A stretch of DNA of 64,000 nt from an uncultured Prevotellaceae bacterium. Its GTDB lineage: Bacteria > Bacteroidota > Bacteroidia > Bacteroidales > Bacteroidaceae. Where the stretch lies: the NCBI GenBank assembly GCA_902776685.1, contig CACYRB010000001.1, positions 29,099 to 93,098 of the forward strand, read 5' to 3'. The translations under genes and the position numbers were made by a program. Below are positions 17,260 to 24,499 of the stretch, piece by piece. Position 1 is the stretch's first letter. Each line of letters starts with the position of its first letter. The notes beneath the pieces are model-generated. The model saw only the letters and a list, made by a program, of their open reading frames with translations, was not told where the DNA came from and ran no database searches.

Positions 17260-18798
17260 CTACTGGAGAATTTTGATTCTTTGACGTGCTTTTTCAACTA
17301 TCAAGCTCATTTTGTCTGTATCTAAAACCATCTCTATATCTCCAAATTCGTTTACGACTTTGTAGATAGCCTGAGAGCACTCTAAAATAGGGTCCACTTC
17401 AATTGTTTTATCGAAGTAATAATGAATAGAGTGTATTAGAGCGTGATTGTTAAGAGTTCCTATGTTTGTGAGGATACATGAATACTTTTTACTTATATAT
17501 TCTTCACCGTCAGGCAAATAATTTGTTACCGAAGAATGGGTAGTAGTTGTATGATATTTGGTGACGAGTTCTTTGATAAGCAAATCAGATATGATGATAT
17601 AAAAACCAATTGTTGGCTTTTGAGCTTTAATAAAGGAATAATCATAGGCCTCAACGCTCTCAATATTTTCAGATAGTTGGTTTATATAGGTTTGAATTTT
17701 GGCTGTATATATTTCTCGCTTCTGTGACATCTGCAGCTTAGCATCTAACAAAATTTTATGCTTTATAGATATCGGTAAAGTCTTATCATCAAGAAGTCTT
17801 TTCCCATAAAAATACTCTGCTTGATGAAAAACATTATAATGCACACAAACATCACCAATGAGACAAACAACATCGTCTGATAAAGATTCTAATTTGCGAT
17901 ATTCCTCATTATTTGTTTCTGGAGGGTACATTTCACTTGCCTCAACCAAGGCTAATCGGCTCTTTGCCTTTGTCTTGCTTACAAAGTTGTTAAAGCCAAT
18001 TAGTCTTAGCAATTTCTCTGCATATTTGTTTTCTACGGCATCTTGAAATATCAATACGCTTAAGAATACAACGGCAGCAGTAGATATTATCGCTGTTATC
18101 ATCTGTAGTTGCAAGATAAGAAAGGTGACATAGAGTGAGATTCCCAATGTAATTAATGCGATAGCCCACAAAACCATATTAGATGTTATGTCTTTGTATT
18201 TGTCTGCCACACTTGCTTTTTTTATACATTCAGGGCATGCAAGAACTTTATATGTTTCATGGTTATTTCCATAAGGCGTAGCACACCACATTGTTTCCTT
18301 CCAAAGATTACTGTATTTTTTCCCACATAGCGCACAACAAAAGTTCAAATTGATTTCTTCTTTATATTGCTTAATAACCGATTCATAAAAACTCTTTTCA
18401 ATCAATTTAGTTTTCTTCACTACTTCAACAAAGAATACATCTTCATGGTAATGCTTTGATTTTAGAGCTTCTTCTCGTGGGATTATCTTGTATTTGTAAT
18501 CATCGTATAGAATCACAGGATTATCGGCAATATCCATATAACCTTGAGTCTGAGATGATATAATGTAACGACCTGATTCTATATGATAAATAAAACATTC
18601 GTCGATAATGTCCCTCCAGTACCCCATCTTTTTATCTTCTGGATCGAATGTGGCTATTATACGTTCGTCCTTCTTCGAAAAGACACAGACTTCCATATAT
18701 ACTCCGTCGTGGTTGTGAACTACAGTCTGATTCACAGTTTCATATCTATTAATGAAACTTTTCAAAGTATATTTCTCTGTATATATAATCTTTGTCAT
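17260..18798 (-). CDS. Hypothetical zinc-ribbon membrane protein
   Basis: 512 residues, not recognised. Residues 1-150 are soluble and mixed. A putative zinc ribbon follows: FCCALCGKKY (C155, C158) and LACPECIKK (C188, C191). Two adjacent membrane helices span about 207-229 and 232-252, and a 260-residue helical C-terminal region follows. The layout suggests a membrane-anchored sensor or effector with cytoplasmic domains on both sides. The gene is markedly AT-rich compared with the GC-rich housekeeping genes on either side, which points to horizontal acquisition. No signal peptide. It lies downstream of the DUF3990 cluster but is separated from it by a terminator. Confidence 0.6.
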   Translation of the reverse strand: MTKIIYTEKYTLKSFINRYETVNQTVVHNHDGVYMEVCVFSKKDERIIATFDPEDKKMGYWRDIIDECFIYHIESGRYIISSQTQGYMDIADNPVILYDDYKYKIIPREEALKSKHYHEDVFFVEVVKKTKLIEKSFYESVIKQYKEEINLNFCCALCGKKYSNLWKETMWCATPYGNNHETYKVLACPECIKKASVADKYKDITSNMVLWAIALITLGISLYVTFLILQLQMITAIISTAAVVFLSVLIFQDAVENKYAEKLLRLIGFNNFVSKTKAKSRLALVEASEMYPPETNNEEYRKLESLSDDVVCLIGDVCVHYNVFHQAEYFYGKRLLDDKTLPISIKHKILLDAKLQMSQKREIYTAKIQTYINQLSENIESVEAYDYSFIKAQKPTIGFYIIISDLLIKELVTKYHTTTTHSSVTNYLPDGEEYISKKYSCILTNIGTLNNHALIHSIHYYFDKTIEVDPILECSQAIYKVVNEFGDIEMVLDTDKMSLIVEKARQRIKILQ

Positions 18799-18813
18799 AC
18801 CTAATGAGAATTA

Positions 18814-18844
18814 AAAACCTAAATTCCGTAGCACTTTAGGTTTT
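18814..18844 (-). terminator. Terminator after the DUF3990 cluster
   Basis: Minus strand: AAACCTAAA, 11-nt loop, TTTAGGTTTTTAATT. A stem followed by a T-run, 11 bp after the last gene of the cluster. Confidence 0.65.
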
Positions 18845-18854
18845 ATTAGAAACG

Positions 18855-19055
18855 CTACACATCCAATTCTCGTAGCAGGTCGTTGAGAATGTAGGCATCG
18901 CTCTGAAGTTGCAGTCCGCTGTCAGGATTAGAAAGCAATAGGAATGTTTGCGAGTTGTACAAAAGATCGAGGGCACGATCGGCCTCGATGTTGAGGTGGT
19001 CAGCAAGCAAGGCCGCTATGCGCCCCGTCTTTCGCCAAAGCACTTGGTCTCTCAT
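18855..19055 (-). CDS. Small helical protein of the DUF3990 cluster
   Basis: 66 residues from ATG 19055, which overlaps the DUF3990 stop by 4 bp (ATGA); the longer open frame from 19136 is an artefact of that overlap. Predicted all-helical, with LLYNSQTFLLLSNPDSGLQ followed by SDAYILNDLLREL. Small proteins of this pattern accompany DUF3990 genes in other Bacteroidota and Firmicutes genomes as I recall; exact family not certain (DUF3791-like). A role as accessory or immunity protein is inference. Confidence 0.7.
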   Translation of the reverse strand: MRDQVLWRKTGRIAALLADHLNIEADRALDLLYNSQTFLLLSNPDSGLQLQSDAYILNDLLRELDV

Positions 19056-19564
19056 TGTTGACCTCCTTTCCCTGACACAGGTTCGGCTGAAATGAAACGC
19101 ATACAGCAATCGACGATTGTCTGGCAACGGATGCACATCTGGTGGGTTGGCTTGGCAAAACGCAACTGGCCTATAGCCTGTTCTGCAGTGATACGTCCTG
19201 CGTAGTAGTCCTCGACGGTATCGATGACTTGGTCATTGGCTACACCGCCTTCAATAATGTCATAATCCTTCCAAGGTTCCTCACCGCGACGACTACTAAC
19301 AATGAAATCGAGCCACTCTTGGTCGTAGTGTTCCAGACGGAGACGACGGACATCTACAGGCAGGTTAACCTCATCGAAATCATAAACAGAAAGCATCGGT
19401 GTGTCCACAGCGCGTATGACGCAGACACGCCGTGCCCAGCGTTCGGCTTGTTCACGCAGACTGGTAACATAGAAGCCTGGGCCGAAGTCGAGTTCCCGAC
19501 GGCCCACACCAGTAAGGGGAGCGGGTACACTGAGATAGGAGCCATGATAGAGCGTCTGTTTCAT
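19052..19564 (-). CDS. DUF3990 family protein, putative ADP-ribosyltransferase-like
   Basis: 170 residues. N-terminal LYHGSYLSV (H7), then LDFGPGFYVTSLREQAERWA (Y32) and C-terminal KPTHQMCI (Q142). These match the pattern of DUF3990, which belongs, as I recall, to the ADP-ribosyltransferase-like fold, with the HYQ positions replacing the usual HYE triad. Short size, lack of signal peptide and tight coupling to small genes on both sides (4-bp overlaps) resemble a toxin-antitoxin arrangement. Whether it modifies protein, nucleic acid or nothing is unknown. Confidence 0.75.
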   Translation of the reverse strand: MKQTLYHGSYLSVPAPLTGVGRRELDFGPGFYVTSLREQAERWARRVCVIRAVDTPMLSVYDFDEVNLPVDVRRLRLEHYDQEWLDFIVSSRRGEEPWKDYDIIEGGVANDQVIDTVEDYYAGRITAEQAIGQLRFAKPTHQMCIRCQTIVDCCMRFISAEPVSGKGGQQ

Positions 19565-19794
19565 CGGTGGCCTCCTTCCTTCTCATCCCAATTTTTTAAG
19601 GCTTCTTGCACATTCCACACCACACCGTCGATGCTCTCGGTGTGCAGTGTGTCGTAGCAGTCGAAAAGCAACCGACGCACCAGACCATGATGTTTCAGAC
19701 GGTTAAACAGTTCTGTGTCCGTTATACCCATGCGCTTTGCTGTAGCACCGATGGCAAGCGTTGCAAATTGGGTCTGTGGAATGGTCGTTGTCAT
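19561..19794 (-). CDS. DUF3791 family small protein
   Basis: 77 residues. The core GITDTELFNRLKHHGL followed by CYDTLHTES and NVQEALKNW matches DUF3791, a small helical family found beside DUF3990 genes. First gene of a three-gene operon; it overlaps the DUF3990 start by 4 bp. Antitoxin or specificity subunit is a reasonable guess from gene order only. Confidence 0.75.
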   Translation of the reverse strand: MTTTIPQTQFATLAIGATAKRMGITDTELFNRLKHHGLVRRLLFDCYDTLHTESIDGVVWNVQEALKNWDEKEGGHR

Positions 19795-19841
19795 GTTCTC
19801 TATTGTAAAGTATGAATAAATAGCTTTTTTTGTTTACGGCA

Positions 19842-19849
19842 CAAAGTTA
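19842..19849 (-). promoter_or_regulatory. -7 box of the DUF3791-DUF3990 operon
   Basis: TAACTTTG on the minus strand, 47 bp above the first start codon. No convincing -33 box. Confidence 0.5.
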
Positions 19850-19958
19850 CTCAAAAATATTTATTTTCTCGCGGGAACTTCATTTTTTTTAGAAACTTAG
19901 TGCGATTTGCCGTTAAAAGTGCAAAATGACGGGCAAAACAACGAAGGTATTGATTTTT

Positions 19959-20513
19959 TCACTCAACACTCTTGATAAACTTTGCGGGGTTGCCGCCTAC
20001 GATGGTATTGGGGGCAACGTCCTTGGTGACAACGGCACCAGCGGCCACGACGGCATTCTCACCAACGGTCACGCCGGGCAGGATGATGGCTCCCACACCA
20101 ATCCAGGCATTGCGGCAGATATGGACGGGCTTGCAGCGGAGCACCATTCGATTGCCGAAGTCATGGTTGTCGGTAACGATGCGGACATTGGGACCAATCA
20201 TCACGCCGTCGTCAATGGTGATACCGCCGGCAGCCATACAGGTCAGCGAGTGGTTGACAAATACGCCACGCCCGATTTTCATCTGACAACCGAAGTCTAT
20301 CTGAATCGGCGGCATCAGATAACTCGTCTTGTCGAGCCCGTCCTTGAAAAGTTCCTCTTCCAACGGACGCACCAGTTCCGGCTTCGGCTCCGTGGTGTTC
20401 ACCTTGAAACAAATACTACCGCATCGTCCCATCTCCTGAATGGCCTCTGCATACTCGGGTGTTGCCATATCGACATCAGTCCCTGAACGAAGTTTCTCAA
20501 AAATACCTTGCAT
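19959..20513 (-). CDS. Sugar O-acetyltransferase, left-handed beta-helix
   Basis: 184 residues. Typical maltose/galactoside O-acetyltransferase features: an N-terminal helical cap (about 1-55), hexapeptide repeats such as GVMIGPNVRIVTDNHDFG with the catalytic His, IGVGAIILPGVTVGENAVVAAG, and the closing VGGNPAKFIK. It transfers acetyl from acetyl-CoA to a sugar hydroxyl; substrate unknown. A second family member lies at 23363-23917. Its leader (20514-20670) is related to that of the SDR gene. Confidence 0.9.
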   Translation of the reverse strand: MQGIFEKLRSGTDVDMATPEYAEAIQEMGRCGSICFKVNTTEPKPELVRPLEEELFKDGLDKTSYLMPPIQIDFGCQMKIGRGVFVNHSLTCMAAGGITIDDGVMIGPNVRIVTDNHDFGNRMVLRCKPVHICRNAWIGVGAIILPGVTVGENAVVAAGAVVTKDVAPNTIVGGNPAKFIKSVE

Positions 20514-20623
20514 AATTTACTATTTGACTATTTACTATTTCAAGAGCGGAAGCCAATTGCCACTTCGTTCTCGCTTTTGCCTGCGATACCTTCGGCATTC
20601 TTCACGCTTCACTTTATCCGATG

Positions 20624-20631
20624 CAAAGGTA
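20624..20631 (-). promoter_or_regulatory. -7 box of the acetyltransferase gene
   Basis: TACCTTTG on the minus strand, followed by a leader of about 110 nt rich in TTTACTATTT words. Confidence 0.6.
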
Positions 20632-20637
20632 CGACGA

Positions 20638-20668
20638 AAAAGGCAACCCGTAATTACCCGGATTGCCG
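20638..20668 (-). terminator. Terminator-like hairpin before the acetyltransferase promoter
   Basis: Minus strand: GGCAATCCG, 8-nt loop, CGGGTTGCC, TTTTT. It would end AraC-gene transcripts. Same terminator-promoter order as at 16684-16728. Confidence 0.65.
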
Positions 20669-20695
20669 TAGAACTTTCACAAATGGAAGAATATT

Positions 20696-20784
20696 ACTTG
20701 TTTCGGAATTGACTACGTCGATTCCGTGTCTGCGTTCGGCATAGCTCAAACAAGTTTGGCTCTGCTCTCACTTGTTTCGGAATT
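20696..20784. repeat. Hairpin element A at the araC stop codon
   Basis: The last 15 bp of the AraC reading frame (ACTTGTTTCGGAATT as read on plus, 20770-20784) are repeated 74 bp further at 20696-20710. Between them lie a variable hairpin region (AAACAAGTTT core) with the shared words TTCGGCA and GCTCTCACTT, and an arm (ATTCCG) complementary to the direct repeat (CGGAAT). Confidence 0.7.
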
Positions 20785-21589
20785 CTGATGGAGATTCCCC
20801 CAATAGTTTCTTCACATAGCGAGAGAAGTGCGAGGCTGTCTCGAAGTGCATCAGGTCGGCTACCTCGGTGAACGTCTTCGACTGGTCGTTGAGTAAGTTG
20901 ACGAGTTCAAACGTCACATAATATGTTATCCACTCAGAGGCAGGGAGTCCTGATACCGAGCGACTGACCTGCGAGAGATACTTTGGTGTGATGCAAAGCA
21001 CGTCAGCATAATAGGCCACGTCGCGCTGACGTCGGCAGTCGCGCTGTACCAGCGAGAGGAAACGCAGAAAGATGCGGGCGGCATTGTCGGTCGTTTCCAT
21101 CTGCGTCATCTCTTGGGAATACACCGTCCAGAGGTCATAGAGAAAAATCTGCATCACGCGTCCGATGACTTCTTCCTTAAATGGGGTTTGGGGTTGGTCG
21201 AGCCGGCTACGGAATAGTGTAAAATCATCGTTCATCAGTCGTAGCGACTCCTCGTGCAGATGGAACGACGGATTGATGCGGATGAAGATAAACCCCTTCG
21301 AGGCCCAAATCATCTCTGGGTTGAACCGCGACAGGAAGTCGCCAGACGCAATCAGAAAATCAGCCTCAAAGTCGTCTGAATACACCACCTCCTGAATCGT
21401 GTTCGACATCTGCCAGATGACCAGGTCATCCTTCTGCGACCCATACACCTGCTTCCCGTCAGAAAACCGCATCTGCCCTTGTCGCACGATAACATGAACG
21501 TGATAGCTACTTGTAAACTCCGATGGCATCCGCCCATCCCGTTTCGTATTCAATAGATTACAACCATTTATTTCTTCCATTTGACACAT
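20768..21589 (-). CDS. AraC family transcriptional regulator
   Basis: 273 residues. N-terminal cupin-like sensing domain (about 1-160), with an HVHVIVRQGQMRF strand typical of AraC ligand domains. The C-terminal pair of helix-turn-helix motifs (about 175-273) includes ITPKYLSQVSRSVSGLPASE and the second helix region FTEVADLMHFETASHFSRYV, ending in KKLLGESPSEFRNK. It probably regulates neighbouring genes; the divergent candidate is not obvious because luxS has its own leader. The SDR or acetyltransferase genes downstream are possible targets, without direct evidence. Confidence 0.92.
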   Translation of the reverse strand: MCQMEEINGCNLLNTKRDGRMPSEFTSSYHVHVIVRQGQMRFSDGKQVYGSQKDDLVIWQMSNTIQEVVYSDDFEADFLIASGDFLSRFNPEMIWASKGFIFIRINPSFHLHEESLRLMNDDFTLFRSRLDQPQTPFKEEVIGRVMQIFLYDLWTVYSQEMTQMETTDNAARIFLRFLSLVQRDCRRQRDVAYYADVLCITPKYLSQVSRSVSGLPASEWITYYVTFELVNLLNDQSKTFTEVADLMHFETASHFSRYVKKLLGESPSEFRNK

Positions 21590-21674
21590 CCTATTATATT
21601 CTGTACTATAAACTGGATTTTACTTGACAGGAGGGCACTCCTTATTGGTTCGATAAATCCCCACTTATCCACTT

Positions 21675-21763
21675 CGACCATCGACCACAAAGCGACGGGC
21701 ATTTTTGCGCAACCACTCATTCGTGGAGTCAATCTCATCGAGTTGAATAATCCTTGCAATCAT
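21675..21763 (-). pseudogene. Truncated birA copy (5' fragment)
   Basis: From ATG 21763 the frame reads MIARIIQLDEIDSTNEWLR and continues to about codon 29, matching the N-terminus of BirA at 13406-14134; similarity then stops abruptly. The upstream -7 box (TATTTTTG near 21773) is also retained. The fragment explains the otherwise empty region between the AraC gene and luxS and fixes the true birA start. Confidence 0.8.
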
Positions 21764-21814
21764 TTTTTCCTTGCAAAAATACGAAAAAAAATACGAATAC
21801 TCAATAAAAATGAG

Positions 21815-21822
21815 TAAATTTG
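21815..21822 (+). promoter_or_regulatory. Candidate -7 box upstream of luxS
   Basis: TAAATTTG on the plus strand, without a good -33 box. It would give a leader of about 220 nt made of low-complexity words. Confidence 0.35.
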
Positions 21823-21837
21823 CAACCTAAAGAAGTG

Positions 21838-22045
21838 ATGAGTGACAAGTGATAGGCGCTTCGCTAATGAATAATGAATAATGAGCAATGAGTAATTTCC
21901 CTTATTTCTGCGCTTTCTGCGAGAGATTAAGAAATAAAAGGTGAAAAAGTAAAAAGGTGAAAAAGTAAAATGCATTATGAACTATGCACTATCGATGCGC
22001 CAGCCAACTATGCACTATGAATTATGAACTATAAACTATAAATCG
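21838..22045. repeat. Low-complexity leader before luxS
   Basis: Runs of near-repeats: AATGAATAATGAATAATGAG, GTGAAAAAGTAAAA, ATGCACTATGAATTATGAAC. Similar words occur at 6474-6503, 16588-16680, 30290-30335, 34204-34245, 41848-41880, 45525-45560 and 51313-51345. Many stop codons; nothing coding is seen. Confidence 0.6.
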
Positions 22046-22047
22046 AT

Positions 22048-22572
22048 ATGGAAGTTATACAGAGTTTTACCATCGACCACACCCATTTGAAGCCCGGCAT
22101 CTACGTGTCGCGCGAGGACAAGGGCTTTACAACATTCGACCTGCGTATCACCGAACCTAACAAGGAACCTGCCGTGGCACCTGCTGCCATGCACAGCCTG
22201 GAGCACCTCATGGCCACTTGGTTCCGCAACAGCGAAGCGAAAGACGATGTGGTCTACGTCGGTCCGATGGGTTGCCTGACGGGCATGTACATCATCATGA
22301 AAGACCACGGGTCGGCAGAAGGTCGGCCATCAGGCTCCTACACCGTGGAAGATATGCGACGCCTGACCATCGAGTGCCTGGAGTGGATTCTCACGCAAGA
22401 CAAAGTGCCCGCCACCGAACCGCAGACCTGCGGCAACTACCTGCTGCACGACCTGCCGATGTGCAAATGGGAAAGCCGACGCTATCTCGACCGCCTGCAG
22501 CACGACTTTCATTGCGAGTACACCAAGCTGCAAGTCACGCTCGATGATGGCATGGTGTTTGCCGACGCATAG
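22048..22572 (+). CDS. luxS: S-ribosylhomocysteine lyase
   Basis: 174 residues, slightly longer than average. Zinc and catalytic residues are visible: HSLEH (H49, E52, H53), GPMGCLTGMY (C76) and QTCGNYLLHD (C128). It cleaves S-ribosylhomocysteine to homocysteine and DPD, the precursor of autoinducer-2, in the activated methyl cycle. Single gene with a long low-complexity leader. An AI-2E family transporter gene lies 4.6 kb downstream. Confidence 0.97.
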   Translation: MEVIQSFTIDHTHLKPGIYVSREDKGFTTFDLRITEPNKEPAVAPAAMHSLEHLMATWFRNSEAKDDVVYVGPMGCLTGMYIIMKDHGSAEGRPSGSYTVEDMRRLTIECLEWILTQDKVPATEPQTCGNYLLHDLPMCKWESRRYLDRLQHDFHCEYTKLQVTLDDGMVFADA

Positions 22573-22663
22573 GCATTTCAAAATTACTACAAACATATTG
22601 AGGATTTTTTTCAAACTTTGTTGAACTTTCTTTCCCTCGCTTCGCGAACAGTTTAATAGCTGT

Positions 22664-22708
22664 GCCCCCCCTTCACCCCTCCCTTGGGGAGGGGCCGGGG
22701 GTAGGCCT
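22664..22708. repeat. GC-rich palindromic intergenic repeat
   Basis: ACCCCTCCCTTGGGGAGGGG followed by CCGGGGGTAGG, related to the pair embedded in the M15 gene. It may act as a terminator for luxS, but it lacks a T-run. Confidence 0.65.
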
Positions 22709-22720
22709 CATCCACAATAT

Positions 22721-23167
22721 ATGGAAGAACAACAGAAAACCGACGAGCGATTTATGCGCATGGCGCTGGCCGAGGCCGAGCAGGCCGGACGCTCAGGCGA
22801 GGTGCCCATCGGGGCAGTCGTCGTCTGCCAGGGCCGCATCATTGCCCGTGCCCACAACCTGACCGAGGCCCTTCACGACGTGACGGCACATGCCGAGATG
22901 CAGGCCATCACCGCCGCAGCCAATCAGTTGGGCGGCAAGTATCTGCAAGACTGCACGCTCTACGTCACCGTAGAGCCCTGCGTGATGTGTGCCGGCGCAC
23001 TCGGCTGGTCGCAAATCTCGCGCATCGTCTACGGTGCCCCCGACGAGAAGCGGGGCTTCACCCGTTTCGCACCCGACGCCCTTCATCCCCGTTGCACTGT
23101 CACCGCTGGCGTTCTGATTGACGAGTGCCGCGACATCATGCAGCAGTTTTTCCGCAGCAAGCGATAA
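22721..23167 (+). CDS. tadA: tRNA-specific adenosine deaminase / nucleoside deaminase
   Basis: 148 residues. Cytidine-deaminase-like zinc site HAEMQAI (H57, E59) and PCVMCAGAL (C87, C90), with GEVPIGAVVV before it and the aromatic-rich C-terminus expected for TadA. It deaminates A34 to inosine in tRNA-Arg(ACG). Distinguishing it from guanine deaminase is not absolute, but the PCVMCAGALGWSQI block favours TadA. Confidence 0.9.
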   Translation: MEEQQKTDERFMRMALAEAEQAGRSGEVPIGAVVVCQGRIIARAHNLTEALHDVTAHAEMQAITAAANQLGGKYLQDCTLYVTVEPCVMCAGALGWSQISRIVYGAPDEKRGFTRFAPDALHPRCTVTAGVLIDECRDIMQQFFRSKR

Positions 23168-23235
23168 GCCCTCAAACCACGGAGATCAGCCCGCCTTGTT
23201 CAGGCTTGCTTTTCTCAAAATCAAGGTTAAATTTT

Positions 23236-23330
23236 GAGAAACCGTTTCTCACATTCTGGGAAACCGTTTCTCATGACTTGAAAACCGGTTTCTCACTTTG
23301 TGAGAATCCATTTCTCAAAAAGTGAGAAAC
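23236..23330. repeat. 22-bp-period palindrome array B (GAGAAAC type)
   Basis: Units begin at 23236, 23258, 23280, 23302 and 23324, exactly 22 bp apart. Consensus GAGAAACCGTTTCTC with 7-bp variable spacers; the last unit is half preserved. The array fills the space between the convergent tadA and acetyltransferase genes. Confidence 0.85.
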
Positions 23331-23362
23331 GCACGAGAAAAAAACTACGTGCTGCCGAACCA

Positions 23363-23917
23363 CTAAATTTCCTTTACCACACGGCAGGGATTGCCCACGG
23401 CAACAGTGTTAGAGGGGATGTCGCTCACCACGACCGATCCGGCTCCGATGGTGACATTGTTGCCGATGGTCACGCCGGGCAGGATGGTCACGCTGCCACC
23501 TATCCACACGTTATGGCCGATGCTGACGGGCAGAGCCCACTCCTGTCGGCTGTTGCGCTCCATGGGATCGGTGCTGTGGCAGGCGGTGTAGATGCTGACG
23601 TTGGGCCCGATGAAACAATCGTCGCCAATGGTGACACGAGCCTCGTCGAGCACCGTAAAATTAAAGTTGGCAAAGAAACGCTTGCCCACGCTGATCTGCT
23701 TGCCGTAGTCGCAACGGAACGGCTGGTTTACAATGATATTGTCGTCGCCGATGCGGCCAAGCAGACGGCGGAGGATGGCTTTCATCTTCTCCGTTTCCGA
23801 CGGGCGAAGGGTATTAAAGTCGTAGATAAGCTCGCGCGTCTCAGCCAGCTCTCTCATCAGCTCAGGGTCGACAGCCGAATAAATTTCGCCCGCCAACATT
23901 TTCTCTTTCTCAGTCAT
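23363..23917 (-). CDS. Sugar O-acetyltransferase, left-handed beta-helix (second copy)
   Basis: 184 residues. Helical cap beginning MTEKEKMLAGEIYSAVDPEL, hexapeptide repeats around GDDCFIGPNVSIYTACHS (catalytic His) and GGSVTILPGVTIGNNVTIGA, closing VGNPCRVVKEI. Maltose O-acetyltransferase (Maa) type. Same fold and length as the gene at 19959-20513 but clearly diverged. It overlaps the nitroreductase stop by 4 bp, so the two are translationally coupled. Confidence 0.92.
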   Translation of the reverse strand: MTEKEKMLAGEIYSAVDPELMRELAETRELIYDFNTLRPSETEKMKAILRRLLGRIGDDNIIVNQPFRCDYGKQISVGKRFFANFNFTVLDEARVTIGDDCFIGPNVSIYTACHSTDPMERNSRQEWALPVSIGHNVWIGGSVTILPGVTIGNNVTIGAGSVVVSDIPSNTVAVGNPCRVVKEI

Positions 23918-24423
23918 AGGTCACAAGTTGATATGATGTCCTGCATCGGTTTGCGTTTTTTCTCGGTCGGTTCGTCGGCGGCATAGCCCAGCGGAACAAT
24001 GACGGCAGGCTCCTCCGCTTCGGGAAGAGCAAGCAGTTGCTTGCACAGGTCGGCGTCGAAGTTGCACACCCAGCAAGTGGCCAGTCCCTGCTCGGTGGCA
24101 GCCAAGCACAGATGCTCCACGGCAATGGCAATGTCGATATTGCCATGATGCTTACCGTCGGCACGCACCCATTCCTCGTCGTGCCGAATGGAAGCCACGA
24201 CATACATCGGCGCTGTCGTGAACCACTCGCGGTTGTAGCACTGCTGCAGCTTGCGCTTTCCCTCCTCACTGCAGACGATGTGGAACCGCCACGGCTGCCG
24301 GTTGACCGCCGACGGTGCCATGCGCACACACTCAAGAATATAGTCGAGCTTCGCCTCCTCCACCCTTTCCGGCCGGTAAGCCCGACAGCTGTATCTGCTT
24401 TTCGCAATCTCCAAAAGATTCAT
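23914..24423 (-). CDS. Nitroreductase family protein
   Basis: 169 residues. FMN-binding features of the small nitroreductase group: KSRYSCRAYRPERV at the N-terminus, APSAVNRQPWRFHIV, GLATCWVCNFD and VPLGYAADEP. A flavin-dependent NAD(P)H oxidoreductase; the natural substrate is unknown. First gene of a two-gene unit with the downstream acetyltransferase. Its promoter lies inside a hairpin element. Confidence 0.9.
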   Translation of the reverse strand: MNLLEIAKSRYSCRAYRPERVEEAKLDYILECVRMAPSAVNRQPWRFHIVCSEEGKRKLQQCYNREWFTTAPMYVVASIRHDEEWVRADGKHHGNIDIAIAVEHLCLAATEQGLATCWVCNFDADLCKQLLALPEAEEPAVIVPLGYAADEPTEKKRKPMQDIISTCDL

Positions 24424-24467
24424 CTCGTCTCTCCTTTTTTATTTATACTGTCACTCAATTCCGTTGG

Positions 24468-24499
24468 CAAAGTTACGAAAAGTCGAGTGCAGAACAAAA
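24468..24499 (-). promoter_or_regulatory. Promoter of the nitroreductase gene within a hairpin element
   Basis: Minus strand: TTTTG at 24499-24495, 19 bp, TAACTTTG at 24475-24468. The -33 box lies in one arm of a hairpin and the -7 box is the direct repeat of element E. A second, decayed set (TTTG, 19 bp, TAACTTTA) lies 74 bp upstream. Confidence 0.7.

Noticed and set aside
23236-23330. Palindrome array as CRISPR
   Set aside because: Units are palindromes with 7-bp gaps on a 22-bp period, not 24-40 bp repeats with unique spacers, and no cas genes are present.
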